Shown here in pieces: positions 1 to 13,420 of a DNA stretch of 64,000 nucleotides (position 1 is the first letter of the stretch; each line of letters begins with the position of its first letter). The stretch is from Scleropages formosus. Lineage: Eukaryota; Chordata; Actinopteri; Osteoglossiformes; Osteoglossidae. The notes below the pieces were generated by a model. That model saw only the letters and a program-made list of their open reading frames with translations, was not told where the DNA came from and did no database searches. The DNA is taken from the NCBI RefSeq assembly GCF_900964775.1, contig NC_041830.1, positions 7,173,501-7,237,500 on the forward strand, read 5' to 3'. Both the position numbers and the translations under genes were made by a program.

Positions 1-3000
1 ACCTCTATCCCAGCAGTCTATGGACAAGCTCGTAGAGTCAGGTCCTTATGATGGATCAGAGGAAGCAAGTTCACGAGCTGAGCTATACCAACAGGTCTAA
101 GGAAACCAGCGTCCTATAAAGCTTGACTGCTCATCCAAGAAAAATGTAAAGGCCTTGGGGAATTATCTGCACCCCACTATTTCTCTCTTTTCAAAAAAAA
201 AAAAAAGTTTCCTGAAGCATTTCTATATCTGAGCAGAAGTGCCAGCTCATACTAAGGATTAAGCATGCGCCTGCTGTTCAGACAAAGTAAAATGTGTCTT
301 GGGACAGGAAAAGGAATTAAATAAGACTTCTTTCCGAATCCTATTTTTAAGACTGCCTTTAAGTGATCTTTCAGAAAAAGCTATTCTGCATCGTTTCATT
401 TTAGTGGAGAAAACATCTCAGCTGTTCTTTTTCCATTCTGACAGAAAACAGTCGGTAACAGAGGCCTATTCAACTGTGCAAATAAAGAAACTTTTCCAGC
501 TTGTATGGTGTACAGAAGTTCGAGCAAAGCTCTTTCCTCTGAAACACTTCACTCAGATCCTACCACATACATACATACATGAATAACATTTTTTTTAAAT
601 ATACACACACAGTTTATACAGAGGAAGAGAAAGCGCCCATATGCCATCCTGTTATATGTACCCTTGATATTGAACTAAAAGTCCTAGAATATTCCACTAT
701 ATCCGTTTTTCATTCAGATTTTCCCTTTCTAATGTAAATGTCTCCCATACTGGCTGCTCAAGAAGCCTTTTCCAGGAAATACTGGGACAGCACTCCCCTA
801 GCAGTCACCCAATCATGGGAATGTGGCATAATCACAAGAGAACAAAAAAAGTGTGTGCTGGGGAGCACAGCTGTGTGGTTACCAGAGCAGAGAACCTCCC
901 AGGAGGAGTCCATCACAGAAATCCAATTACTTTCAAGAGGAGGAAATCGAACTTTCACTTACAGTACGTTTCCACTCTTTGTGTGGCCAACCAATCAATT
1001 GTACCTTTTCATGGAAGCTAAAAATGGAAGAAAATTCCAATACTAAAAAAAATTAAATACAAAATGTAATAAAATGTGAAACTCTAAAATCAGTGTTTAT
1101 CCCATTACACCTGAAGCGTAACGGATGGATTCAAAAGCGTTTACTACTGGCATTTTCTGTTCCTAAACACCTGATAAGTTAAAATCCTGTAAGATGACTA
1201 GACATCCCCAATAATATCATGGGGAAAATGTTTAAACTTTTAAAACAACTTAAATATGAAAAGGTGTTTGCATTCCCAGCAAATGAAATTTGATTAAACC
1301 AACTTGAGCTGCCTTTAGGTTCACTTAATTCATTCCATTTGTTCTACATGGCTGACTAGCTTGAGCAAATCAGCAGCAGTACGAATAAGAGATGAAAGGG
1401 CATTCATTTCCACACTATAATTGGCTGTACAAGATGATTAAAATTGTATGCAACACTGCTGTGGAAAGATGGGCCGGTAGGAAATCCAAACCGGGTAAGT
1501 GTTATAATGAATATCAAATTAAGATTTAATTGAAAGTAGTTCTAATGAACGGTTTAAAGGCTGCAGCCATACCGAAAACCTTTCAAAAAGGCACACTTTG
1601 GCACTTAATATTTATTATGACCAGGATCCTTCAGATATGGTTCTATTTAGTAACCAAAGCACCACAAGATGTTTGTGTACATTGTATTTACCATCAGAAT
1701 CACTCCAGGCCTTAAAGTATAGAGTACAATTTACGGATGAATAACCCATGGTAAGTAGTGTACGTAGCAATCTGATAACACTACATAGTATCCACTGCAA
1801 GTCACTTTGGAGGAAAGTGTCAAATAAATAAATAAATAAATAAATAAAAAAATAAATAAATAAATAAGAGTGTAATGACAAGCAAGAGCAATACCAAAAC
1901 ACAGGGGACAGTGAAGATCTCCAGAAAAAAGTTATTTCTGACACTAGCCATTCCTGATCCCCCAAACTGGATGCTAATTCTGCCCCTGTGTCTGCATATG
2001 GACTGGGGGGTGAGAGTTAGGGCATGGAACAGGCAGAGCACAGGACACAAGGATATCCGATGGACGGCTTATAATGGCGACAACAGTGAGTTAAGCATTG
2101 TGCGCCCTCTCCCATCTGACAGGAAAAGCAGGTACAGGCAGACCTCTTACATTTATTTTAAAATAAAATTTAAAAAAAAATAGTCCTTTTCTTGGGGGTA
2201 CATTCAAACTGATTCAATAACAAGAAAATCAAAACTAAAGTCAGTAAAATCTTTTCTGGAAGAGGAACACGGGACAAGCAACAAAATATGGACCCAATGT
2301 CTTTGATATAGGTAGTGAAAATCTGATCAGCAGGAACTCCATCGCAGCATTTTTTCAATACTTAAGTAAAAGATTGAGGTTAATCCTAAAACAGCATATT
2401 AATAAAAACATGCAGGACAGACAAGACATATTCAATTACTTTGACAATCTGGAATTTGGAAAGACCTTCTGAAAGCCCACACAAAGTCCTACATTACCAA
2501 ATAGGAAAAAAAAAATGCAAATCTTCCCAAAAATCAAGATGAAACTGTCACACCACTTACAAAAAAAAGAGTAAAAATCCACTCTTACTCTTCTGCATAC
2601 TTTCACAACTTGAAGTATGAGATGCTCAACTTGGCTCCATCAATTAGTTATGTGCCAAAAGAAGGATGATCTCAAAATCCAGGGTACACTATGCTATGAC
2701 CGTAAGATTATAGTTCTGCCAAAAAGTGAAACCAGTAATCAATATTGATTTGTGAACGCCAAATCCCCTGCACTCGTCAAATTCCAATTTATGAGCTACA
2801 ATAAAATACAGAAGCAGCATTTAGATAGGATTTAATAACATCCTGATATGAACTGGTCATTCCAGTCTAGGTTATGCTACATGTTAAAAAAATCAATCTT
2901 AAAATAGTGACACAAAAACAACGATTGCAAAATAATCATTATTCAAATTTAATTGTAACTGGTAGGCCTCAAGTGACCACAGCTCCTTACTATTATAGAT

Positions 3001-3448
3001 ATACTATCCTAAATTAATGATTGAACCCTCTGAAAGAATTATGATCTATAGTTCCTTACCCCTGTAAGTCGTGTGTGCAAAATCCAATGTCTAAACTAAA
3101 TCATTTTTTCTTTAAACAATTATACTGTCTGTTCCGATCATTAAAACTATAACTTCACAGTGAATACAAAATTGATAAAAAAAGACTTTTAAAGTAAAAG
3201 ACGAGAGCAAGAATGTGAAGTCAGTCAATTAGGCTGTGCGCTGAATTAGAAAATAACAAAAAACAGTGAGGGGAAGAGACCAGTTACTACACATGCAAAC
3301 TAATGCCACATCAAAATGTGGATGTACTACCAGTGATGTACTTCTTCAATTCACAGCTGGCTGACCAGAAGTGCTGCAAGCACCACTGTGAATGTTTTGT
3401 TACCTCTTGCTAAAGACTACAGACTTACCAAATGCGCTTTGGACTTAC
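1..3448. other. AP2B1 3' intron, no exon recognised
   Basis: This AT-rich stretch lies downstream, in the minus direction, of the last AP2B1 exon I can place. I looked on the minus strand for the remaining hinge and the conserved appendage segments (the region around VAPKAVWLP and the C-terminal platform) and found nothing like them. The missing 3' exons must lie left of position 1, or a very small alternative exon was missed. A SINE fragment with an AAAT-repeat tail sits at about 1.73-1.87 kb. Short reading frames here have no family resemblance. Confidence 0.6.
1729..1868 (+). mobile_element. V-SINE-like 3' fragment with AAAT tail
   Basis: A 5'-truncated copy of the V-SINE-like family of this window. 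It keeps the segment containing 'ctgataacactacatagt' and the degraded 'gtcactttgg' tail, then runs into an (AAAT)n microsatellite at about 1823-1867. The head and central domain are missing. Confidence 0.7.
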
Positions 3449-6400
3449 CAAGCTATCCAGACCTCCACCCAGCAGGTCCACGGCCCCCATCTGCATGGAG
3501 GACACTTGGGGAACATTTACAGGGGGCCCCAGGTCCAGGTTGAGCAGGTCTCCGAGTAGGTCTCCTTGCGAGGGGATGACCTGCGGCTGGTCTAAGGCTG
3601 CAGTTGGCCCGGTGCTGACAGGACTCTCACCTGTGTCGATGCTGAGTGGGTGGGGGAACCAAGACCTCAGATTGAGACCAATGTCTTCGATGCATTCCCA
3701 AGATTAACCATGCTGAAAATCCCAAATGATTTACAGCCTACTGTAAAGTCCAACAACCCAATGCTTTGGACAGCTCATCAAATGCTCCACTGGTCTGCGC
3801 TGTGTTCTTACCTGCCGTGCTGGATGGGAAGGTGCTTGCGGTGGATACCGTGGCTCCCCTCCACGAAGGCATTGGGGGGCTTGTGGTAGACTGAAGCCAG
3901 GGAGCCGATATGGCAGATGAGCTCGTCTAGCAGTGTGGGCTCGATCAGGTCTGTTTCCTCTGAGATCAGTGGCTTCTCGGAGAGCACTACCTCCTTGGCC
4001 GTCACCGGGTCTGTGGACAGCAGTCGCCAGTATATGTAGCCCCTGTCACGCAGGTCGGGGTTGTCAGAGTCCTGCAGCCGTGAAAAATGTACATTTGTGT
4101 CAATACTGAACACAAGCAACAACTGATTTTTTCAGAAGATTTTAAAGTTTACATAAAAAAAAAAAAAAGTTCTAGGATTCTGGGTTGAATCTGCAAACGT
4201 TTCTCCCTCATTCTCATGGGTTTCTACATCATTCAAATACCAAATCCAATTTAAAGGTGCTTTATCAAAATTCTTTATAAGCCGAAATGCAGCAAAGAAT
4301 TAACATAATACCACTCGCTCCTCAAGCTCCGTGGTCTATTACACTGCAAGCTGTGAGCAAATGGGTTCAATCAAAACAGCACATTAAACAAAATGCCAAC
4401 AGAAGCAGTTTGCCCAGAGGTACAATACTAGTGTATTACAGCTGTGCAATCTGAATGAGTTTCAAAGTGACTCATTGACTATATTTACTATTATATTTTG
4501 TTATAGTAGTATAAATTCACTGCTTTTGTTGTTGACAATATTAATAGACTAAGTATTGTTATTTTATATTATCTACAGTTTACAGCTACAATACTCCCAT
4601 GCTGTAATCACTGTACGAAGTACACATGCAATCTAAATATTGATCAAACTTTACAGTGTTCTTGTGCTGGTGAATTTTAGGTTTATTTGCATAATGATGT
4701 TGAGCCAGAGATGAGTACAAAACTTGTGCTAGTTTCCAACCAAAAATAACTAACTACAGTGATTCCACATTTTCCTACTGTGTAACCATTTAACTGAATG
4801 TGCGCAAGTGTGAATGACTGACTGTAGAGCAAACACACCCTTCCTATATCTTTCAGCTTAGACTTCCTGGTATAGGCTCTTATCCGCTGTATCCCTGACT
4901 GGTGGAGTGGTTGCCAAAAACAGATGGATCACAACTCCACTGTTACCCATGGTCATCTGGCGAGGCCTTGAGTGATACAGAGTGCAAAATAGGCCCATGC
5001 AGTGGCCATGGATCGCCTGTCTGATGCTCCACGCTGACCTCACCTGTGTGGCCAGGCTGAGAACCTGCTGGACCAGTTCCTGTGTCTCTGAAGGCTTTTT
5101 CAGGAACAGCTTGACAATGGCTGTGAGTAATGTGAGCTGGACCTGCCATACAAAAACAAGAACACTAACACAACCAAAAAAACCCATACATTTAGAAGTG
5201 GATAGTTTGTTTTTTTGCCAAAACTTCACTTTATGGTTTTCATTCTTTTTTCCCCTCTCCTAAATTGCCTTTTTAGTATAACTCATTCTCTCCATAAAGA
5301 GTTGATACAAATTTTACACTTGTGTGAAGCTGAAGGACAGTGTGGTTTCATGGGAAACACACAGTGATGACTGTTTCAGCCCTAGCATTGATCTGTTACA
5401 AATTAAATCGAAAAAGGGGCAAACAATGCAGAACAAGCCTAGCAGCAACAACAGTGGCACGTGACCCTGGGTGTGGAACTGACCTGTGTGCTCTCGTCAT
5501 GAAAGCCCTCCAGGAAGCTCTCCAGCAGCTCGTCTGCATTATCAATGCGCTCAGCGTACTCGCCCACGATCCAGATCATGGCAGCACGGGCATCTGGCTC
5601 ATCCAGGGAGTCCAAGTTCTCACACAGTGTAGCAATGATACTCTCATACCTGGAAAGAAAAGGGGAAGCGTTGCTTGTACTGACAATGTTGCTAAAAGGA
5701 AGTCAGAGCAATAGCCAGTCTATGTATAAAAAAAAAAAAAAGAAAAAAAAATACATCAAGAAACTCATCTTTTGATGTAAAGAATGATTTTAGTATGGTT
5801 CAGAAACATATACTGCTGCTGATTCCCTAGTGTTTCTAGAAGGTGTTCACTATCCCTGTGAAGAGAGCAGCAGCCTTTTGTAAAGAAATAAAGAAACCAC
5901 TGGGTACTGCCAGGTGCTGAAAATTCAATGGCAACTAGTTTACACTGTGCTTGTAGTAACCCATACTCTAACTCAATTACTCACTTGTTAGGGTATTTGC
6001 GGAAGATGTCCCTGATGACGACAATGGCCTCTTGAACCACGTAATTGACCTTGGTCTGGATGAGGTCCAGCAGTGTGCTAACGCAACGCTCAGCCGATTG
6101 CTACAGACAGACACAGACAGGTGGAACGATTGGGATAGGCACGACAGCACAAAGAAATGCCCTGAAAGCATCTAACACAAGGTGCTGGTCCAAAATAATC
6201 TGCAGATACCATCACCAATCTCATTTGTGCTGAAATAACAGGAAATTACTGATTTTATTTGTGCAGAGGGGACAGATAGGGTCAGAAATACTGGCTTCCA
6301 CCACGCCAGCTAAAATTTGCATTTTAATTTGTATTTCAATTTGCATTTCAGAGCTTTACTTCGACTGCAGTGGGTTTTGTACTTGCGCCAGAAGTGTCGT

Positions 6401-9400
6401 ATGAGTCGTGAAGCAAATGACGGCTGGGGTTTGATGCCAGACATGGGGGTCCAGCAGGGCTACTTACCTCAACTTTGATGGCACAGCGGCCAATGGCCCG
6501 TACAGCCTTGCGGACAAAGTCCACATCCACCTCCGTGGCGTACTCCTTCAGCTCAGCCAGGACCTGTACGCACATGGGGCGGAGGAGAAGTATGTTACAG
6601 AGGAACAGCCTGACAATGTTGACAGGCGTGAAAGACTAAGTACTGTAGCAGAACTAATGCCACAGTCTAAACACAGGTAAACCCCACCGTGCTGCTGAAA
6701 AGCAGCTGTCCATAGCGACAGAAGCCGGAAGCCCAAGGAGCAAGTTGAGTAAACACAAAGAATGGGTATAAGCTACGGTAAACAGAGAAAAACAGCATCG
6801 CCCACAGAGCAGCATGTTCATCCCGCTCACAGCACTTGCTAGGGATTGAATTGACAGCACTTTTGGCAGTTTGAAGGCTGCGATTTACACCTGGAGCAAC
6901 AAGCCTGTCAGTCTGGCATATCAGGGGACGGAGCGCCGTCCGTCTACTCAGAGATAAGGCCTTTGCTGTTCTGTATGTTGTATATCAAGCAGTGTCTGCC
7001 CTGAAAGGAGTATGTTCATCTCAGGAATAAACTGTCAGCTGACAAACTGTCACAACTAATGTTTGTAGCAATCTCAAATACATGGGTAGCAGGCAGCACA
7101 GCAGACACAACCTCTGATGCATCCCAATTTGATCCAACTCTTGCTTTACTACCCTTGATCAAGGTACTTGCCTTGAATTAACACAGCAACAATAATTGGG
7201 TTTATTTGTCAAATCATTGTAATGTTGATTACCTAACAGAACATTGAAAAAGGCTTCAGCTAACTAACTTGGAACAATATCTTTCAGCAGCTGGCTTAAA
7301 AATACCACTTATTTTCTTATTTTAATTAAATTCACATTTTTTGTTGGGGAACAATTAATTTACTCCATAAGAAGTAATGGTAAGTTAATTCCCTCAGAAC
7401 ATACACTCATTTGTGAATTGACAGAACGAATAAACTGTATTATGTGAGAAACTAGTGTAGGTAGCATCCATCACCATGCTAATACACTGTCTCATATACT
7501 CGAGCGTTACTACGAAAAGCTGCTTGAGCCTTTGGAACAGAATAGCAATCTTTCTGTCCTCTCATACAAATCTAGATTAAATTGTTTTTTAACATACCTG
7601 TACAAGTTGGTCTGTGCAATGACCAATACAAACCAAAACAGGAAACTGGACAAACTGTGTTGAGTCATAAGGGTGCTCTGAACCACTATAAGACGTATGT
7701 GTACCTGGGCAATGTTGGCCTGGGAAGCCAGGCGAATCATGATGTCCAGTTTCTCTAGCTTGACATAGATGGGGTCATTGTACTTGACAAAGAAGACTTT
7801 GATTTCCTGCTTCAGAATCTCTGGCCTGGAAGATTGAGACATTGACATTTACAAGATGCCTGGAAAAGTGCAATACTCTCTCATTCAGTTGACATGTCAT
7901 AACTGTTTGCAAAGAGGATTTTTTTTTTTTTTTTTTAAAAATCCAAAAGGATTAAGACTACTTTCAACTGAGCCTAAACTCAGCACTCAAAAACAACTTC
8001 TTAATTTGATTTAAAAGAGAAAAATTTGTCATATTGCAACAATGCCCTCTAGTGGTAAATTATTTCATACAATTCTGCAATGACATTTCCTGTGAAGAGC
8101 ACTTCTTAAATTAAAAATTAATCCCAAAAATTCCCATAATAGAGGATTACAATAGCTTGCCACTGAGCTACTCAGTAGAATTACAGCCTGTCACTGTGTT
8201 ACTGTTTTAGCTGCCTTAACCTCATCGAGGTTTCCATTGACTTCAGAAGTAAATCTGATGCTGACCTTTTCTGCACGATGAGGTTGATGTTCCTGAGGGC
8301 CACGTACTGCACCTCGGGCTCCCCGGACAGTAACGTCACCAATGGTGGGGACAGCTTCTTCAGCAGGGTGCCATAGTAGTCCGAGTCCTTGGGCAGCAGC
8401 TCCAGGAACTTCATGAGCACCTTGACTGCAGACAGCACCACAGCCGAGTTGGCATGGGAGAGCCTTGGAGTCACTCGCTCGCAGATGCTGAGTGGGAAGG
8501 AGAATGGAGGAGCACAAGTATACACTTAAGTGCAATATGTATGTAATACCTTCTTACACTGAATGACTTGTATTCTTCTACTTACTGTACAAAATAATAA
8601 AAAAAAAACCCTTCCCATTATTTAAAGTACAAAAACTAGGACATATAAAAGAAAAAGGCAGTCTGGAGCACGCTAGTGCTACTCAGCAAAAGCCCTGGCG
8701 GGTAGTAGGTTTTTGTTAAAGCTGGACAGTGAACCACATTCAGTTCACTGTCTTGAATGAGTCCATTTAACTCTTTCTTCCAGCACGTTCTGAAGAACTG
8801 AACTTAGCACTTCATGATCAGCTTCAGGTACTGACTTAAACATCAAACTAGATGTGATTTAAAGAATAAGTCTTAGTCTATCAAAAACAATGTTCTTTAC
8901 AAGTGACCTAAAACAGATGCAATAACAGTTACGTCCCATTGAACATCAATACCTGCGGATTTGCACTGACTCAACCTGAATGTTAGTACAGTTAAAAATG
9001 AGTAAATGCTGACAGTATGGTTTAAGGCCAGGCTGCCTGCCCCGGTATAGGCCTACCTCTGGGCCTCCCGCTCGTCTTTGGGATTGTAGTTGGACAGACA
9101 GTCCAGTATAAAGATTTGGCCCCACTCAGTACATTCGTTAAGGGCTGTCAGCAGCTTGTTGATGTTCTGTGGGTTTAGATCTAACAGGTTGCTGTTGGGG
9201 TGTGACTCACTGATCTCTGACAGTGCTGCCACAGCATTAGCCACCACCTGAAAGGGCAAAATGTACCTTTTTAATCACTCATTTTTTTTTAATGTACCTG
9301 AAATAATGTTAACTCACTATTTTCCAGTCATTTTAACTGGCAAAACTTTGCACATCCATAGGTCAAACTGTTGATTACAAAAACATACTTTACAGACTAC

Positions 9401-11998
9401 AGCAAACTTATACAACAATTTAAGGATGTGAAAAGCAAAACTTTGTATAAATATCTCAGGAAGCTCAAAAAAATGCAGAATGGAGCAGCTGTGCATAAGT
9501 GCAGAACAGGAGCAATCTTACAACCCACCATGGGGTTAGAGTCAGCGATCAAGTCCCTCAGAGAATCCAGGAAGCCCTGGTCCTCCACCATCTGAGCGTT
9601 GATGTCATGCAGCTTGGCCACACACACAGCAGCTGTCTTGCGCACATATGGGTCCTCGTCCTTCAGGCACTTGCGCAGCGGCTCACACAGGTACTCGGTG
9701 ATCTTGTCCACACGGATGCAGCCCATGGTCCGCACTGCTAGAGCCCGAATCAGGGGATTGGGGTCCTCACAGTCCTGGGGTTCAAGATGTTTCACAATGG
9801 CTCAACTGTCCACTTTGGCCATTGTTTTCATTACTGAATTACATGACCATATGGAGTTTTAACCTGATCACATTATGACATGAACCATCCCATTAACCCA
9901 ACAGAAGGAAACAGTATTAAAAAAAAAAAAATCTACACTGCAATAATGTTCACAGAAAACTGTACTGTCTGTATTTTGAATTATCACTAATCTATCAATC
10001 ACATGGAATACATCACTTTAAGCGATATACATTATTTAGATGTTTTGTAAAACAAAACTATTCTCTGACAACCAATCTGGCTGCAAAACACTAATCAGAG
10101 TGAAAACCACTTATTTGAAATCCATGAGACTGAAACAAAAAATAATGCTAAATGTGAAAACTACAAACAAACAATGTAACAGACAGATGGTGTTACCTTG
10201 ACAAAGCTATTGACAGCCATTATGGCCATATCAGGCTGACTCTTGGCATAATTCATTAAGTATAAGTAGACCAGCTTCTTTAGTTCCAGGTTGTCTGTCT
10301 GCATGCAGTTCACCACGTCAGGGAACAGAGAACTGATGAAGAGAATGAAAAGAGTTTGAATTATACGGCACATTATTTTCAGCAGTCATCACAACATTCA
10401 CAACTGGACTCAGAGTGGTTATGGAAATAAGATGCACTCCTAGGAAGAGTAAGTATATTCTTCAATAGGTAGTACATCTGAATCTTAATGTTCAGCTTTA
10501 TAGCTACACAATAAAAAATATTTCTTAAAAAAGGACACTGAGAATTTATGCAAATAAACATGAAAGTTAAAACTACTATAGGATCGTAACTGAGTACTGA
10601 TAAGATTGCTAAACGTGGTGAAGATCCCATCTAAAAAACCCTAATACAGAGGTTACAGTGAAAACTAATGTTTTGTAATCCCAGTTATGCTGCAATGATA
10701 TTATGAACATGACAATGCCACACTTAAAAGTGCTATAATCCAAGAATTTTTAGACAAAATGAAAGTGCTCACAAATCCCAATTATATATTATTACAAATT
10801 ATAATGCAACAATGCATTTCAGCAACCAAATTTCATGAGTAATTTGACTAATATTCTGAGGAAACCTGATACCAAACCTCAAACCGCTCTTCTCTCTAAA
10901 TAGCTAGTTACGCTGAGTATGCAGACAAATTTTAAAAATGGATTATTCTACAAACATCATGTGTTTCACACAACTGAAAATTATTCTATATAGACAGTGT
11001 GTTAGAGGTAATGTTAGACATGACAAACCTGACATCCTTCCCCACAGTCATGGCAGCAATGACCTTCTTCACAGCTTCCTTTCTTTTCTCCTTCTTCTCA
11101 TTGTTCAGCTCAGCCTTCAGCTCAAAGATCTCCCCTGAAGCAAAGGCCATGAGTAAATAGCCGTCCAAAAGAAAGAGACAACTCTCAGCTTCAGCAGCAG
11201 CTGGACTGCACAAATACCTGCAGTCTTCAAAGCAAACATACCTCTATGCCAGAATGAATTTACTCATAAGTACTGCAAACTATGTGGATGAGTAGCATGG
11301 TAAAATCACAGACAATGTAAATGTAACCAGTTGAGGTCCCAGAAAGTGTTCTGTAATACATCCCCTGACCAAAGTACAGGTTTCCTCCACTCCAGGTGAC
11401 CATTACGCAGGGGTCAAATTACTAGTACTTCTTAAGGGTAAAGCACCAAAGTAGACACTGTAACCAATAACGTGAACACACCAACATGTTCCCCATGTCA
11501 CTGGCTTCTTATGCATAACTGTACTTGTGATTATTATTTCACAGTACCAACTTATTTGCATTTTAAAGCAGTATTATAAATGTAAAGTATATTGAGATCC
11601 AAAGTTTAGACAGTCAAGTTTATACTGCTGATTGTCTCCAAAGAATTTGTATATCAACAAAAATGCCCCACGCAAGAGGCAATAATTCTGCAGTACCAAA
11701 CCGGAGAAATATTATTTGACCCAAAAGGTAACTACGTTCATATTCCACTATATGAAAGATTAGTATTTAACCTGAACTCCTAACACATGCAGTTGTATAA
11801 GGCTAAAACTACAAAATGAATTGGATGTAAGGATCCGCAAAGCAACACAAGCACCAAAATTCAGTGTTAACCCTCCTCAAATTGTGGCTTTTTATCTGAA
11901 TAAGTAACATACAGTGAAACAGATGGCAAAACGGGAACTCGCACAGCATCTGTTGGCTCACCTTTCTTGTTAGTGGTGAAGTACTTTGAATCAGTCAT
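3449..11998 (-). CDS. AP2B1: AP-2 complex subunit beta (partial, residues 1-663)
   Basis: Large beta subunit of the AP-2 clathrin adaptor, which links plasma-membrane cargo and PIP2 to clathrin during endocytosis. Coding exons in gene order: 11962-11998, 11029-11134, 10197-10332, 9529-9774, 9057-9247, 8266-8487, 7705-7825, 6468-6563, 5985-6100, 5484-5649, 5044-5142, 3812-4071, 3449-3641. All junctions are GT-AG and the 1989 nt give 663 codons. The start is [12 protein letters not shown], as in vertebrate AP2B1. Residues up to about 590 form the helical-repeat trunk; the hinge carries the clathrin box LLNLD at 631-635. The N-terminal stretch [10 protein letters not shown] fits AP2B1 better than its paralogue AP1B1. 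A non-coding first exon probably ends at 13235; the coding exon begins near 12019. The gene is cut by the left window edge: the rest of the hinge and the ear are absent. The trunk is very highly conserved. Confidence 0.97.
8041..8055 (-). promoter_or_regulatory. CTCF-like motif in AP2B1 intron
   Basis: The sequence 'aatgccctctagtgg' matches 14 of 15 positions of the reverse complement of the CTCF core consensus CCASYAGRKGGCRSY. It lies in the intron between AP2B1 exons 6 and 7. Motif match only; occupancy is unknown. Confidence 0.4.
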
Positions 11999-12604
11999 TG
12001 CGGCAGCTCTTCAACCCACCTGTCAGCCAGTGCAGAAATTCACAAAAATTAAAACCAAGCCTTGCGACACACACAGGTAACGCTCCTCAAAGAAACCAAT
12101 CAGTTTCAGTCTAAAAATAAGGTACAGGAGCACACTTTGAGAAATATCTTCTGGATGTCAACAATTCTTTCCTCAAGTAACCAAAAATATTGAGCATCAA
12201 ATGACCCGACACTATTCCTGCCTTACACATGATTCACTTTGCTTGCATTTGTTGATATTTTACATTTGTACTCACTCATCCAATGTTCAAACACCCTTTT
12301 TTCAATTCCTGCGACCTCAGAGATCCAGCGTGAAATGTGTTCTATGACTATGTGGTGTGGCACCAGGCCGATTTTATGTTAGAACTGAACCTCTGCAAAC
12401 ACAGCGTTCCGTTTGGTGTAAACAAACACTCCTAACACAGCCTCGGATCACGGATGTGACCATTCTATTGTAACAAACAAAGCTAGATGCAATGCATGAA
12501 GATTCAAGAACACAGTCACCCGGGGATCACCGCATTAAGTCAGATACTACATGATTTAGAAGCACTAACGGTAGCTAGTTTTATCAGATTTTCCGTTAAG
12601 AGAA

Positions 12605-12690
12605 TGATTCAATGCCGCGTTCGCCGTTAGCGGAGCCGGAGGAGGCCGGCCGGCGGTGACGGGGAAACGAAGGGCCGCACCGCTGGAAAA
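12605..12690. other. Small GC/CpG-rich block in AP2B1 intron 1
   Basis: About 85 bp dense in CpG (ccggccggcggtgacgg and neighbours) within otherwise AT-rich 5' intron sequence, about 0.6 kb inside the non-coding first exon. It could be an internal promoter or enhancer element or an alternative untranslated exon. No coding potential is recognised. Confidence 0.35.
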
Positions 12691-13234
12691 TATAGTGGAT
12701 GCTTTTTTTCGCACATTAATTAATGATTAAACCACATGGAAAATGTTGGAAAAATAAATAAAACAATAATGAATAAAACTGTGTCAGTGCAGCCGGGTGA
12801 TAAAACAGTACGTCCTCAATTTATTCCCCTCGTCCTGTGGTGAAGTCCTTCACATCGATAGCCAACAGCTAACCGCTAGCTAGGCTAGCAGCTAACTGCT
12901 AATGGCTATAGCTAGGGGTGCGAGCAGAGGAGTGCTGGACAAGGGTTCATTCGATTCGTATGAACAGACAGAAGAGTCTGGCTAAATATGTAACATTTCA
13001 TTTGGACGTTAATTCCGCACACTGAAGCAAATTATAAGGTAGTCGGGCATGTATTCCCAAACGGAGCCAGCGTAGCGCTGGGCGTGACCGTGTCCGGCTC
13101 GCTAGAACCCCGCCGGGCGTTTCAAGCCTTCTCCGCTCGGGCCTCCTCCTCCTCCCTCACCTCCACTTAGCAATATCCAGAAAGCGAAGAAAATGAAAAA
13201 GAATAGATGCACCGCTACGGTGAAATTCACTTAC

Positions 13235-13420
13235 TGACAATCGCGAGAACCTTGTAGAAACTGGCCGAAGGGAGACAGAACAGGCGCTGTTTGCCTCGAC
13301 TGCAAGCGGTAGAACAGCCGAGGACGGCAGGGCTCCCGGAAACAGCAGGAGAAGAGGGGAGGAGGGAGAGCGGCGTGACGCCGGAAAGTGGCGCACGCGG
13401 ACCGGAAAAGGTCCTCGGGG
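13235..13420 (-). other. AP2B1: Putative non-coding first exon of AP2B1
   Basis: A strong donor, TCA|GTAAGTG on the minus strand, ends a GC-rich segment at 13235. The next acceptor is at about 12019-12021, 21 nt before the AP2B1 start codon. The right-hand limit, the transcription start, is not defined by sequence; 13420 is a guess inside the CpG-rich block. Confidence 0.5.

Noticed and set aside
1615-2050. Hydrophobic peptides on the minus strand rich in YLFI
   Set aside because: They are translations of the AAAT microsatellite and SINE tail.
3449-11998. AP1B1 instead of AP2B1
   Set aside because: The paralogue is very similar, but the N-terminal [10 protein letters not shown] and the hinge ([24 protein letters not shown]) fit AP2B1 as I remember it. 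PEX12 is also its neighbour in human.
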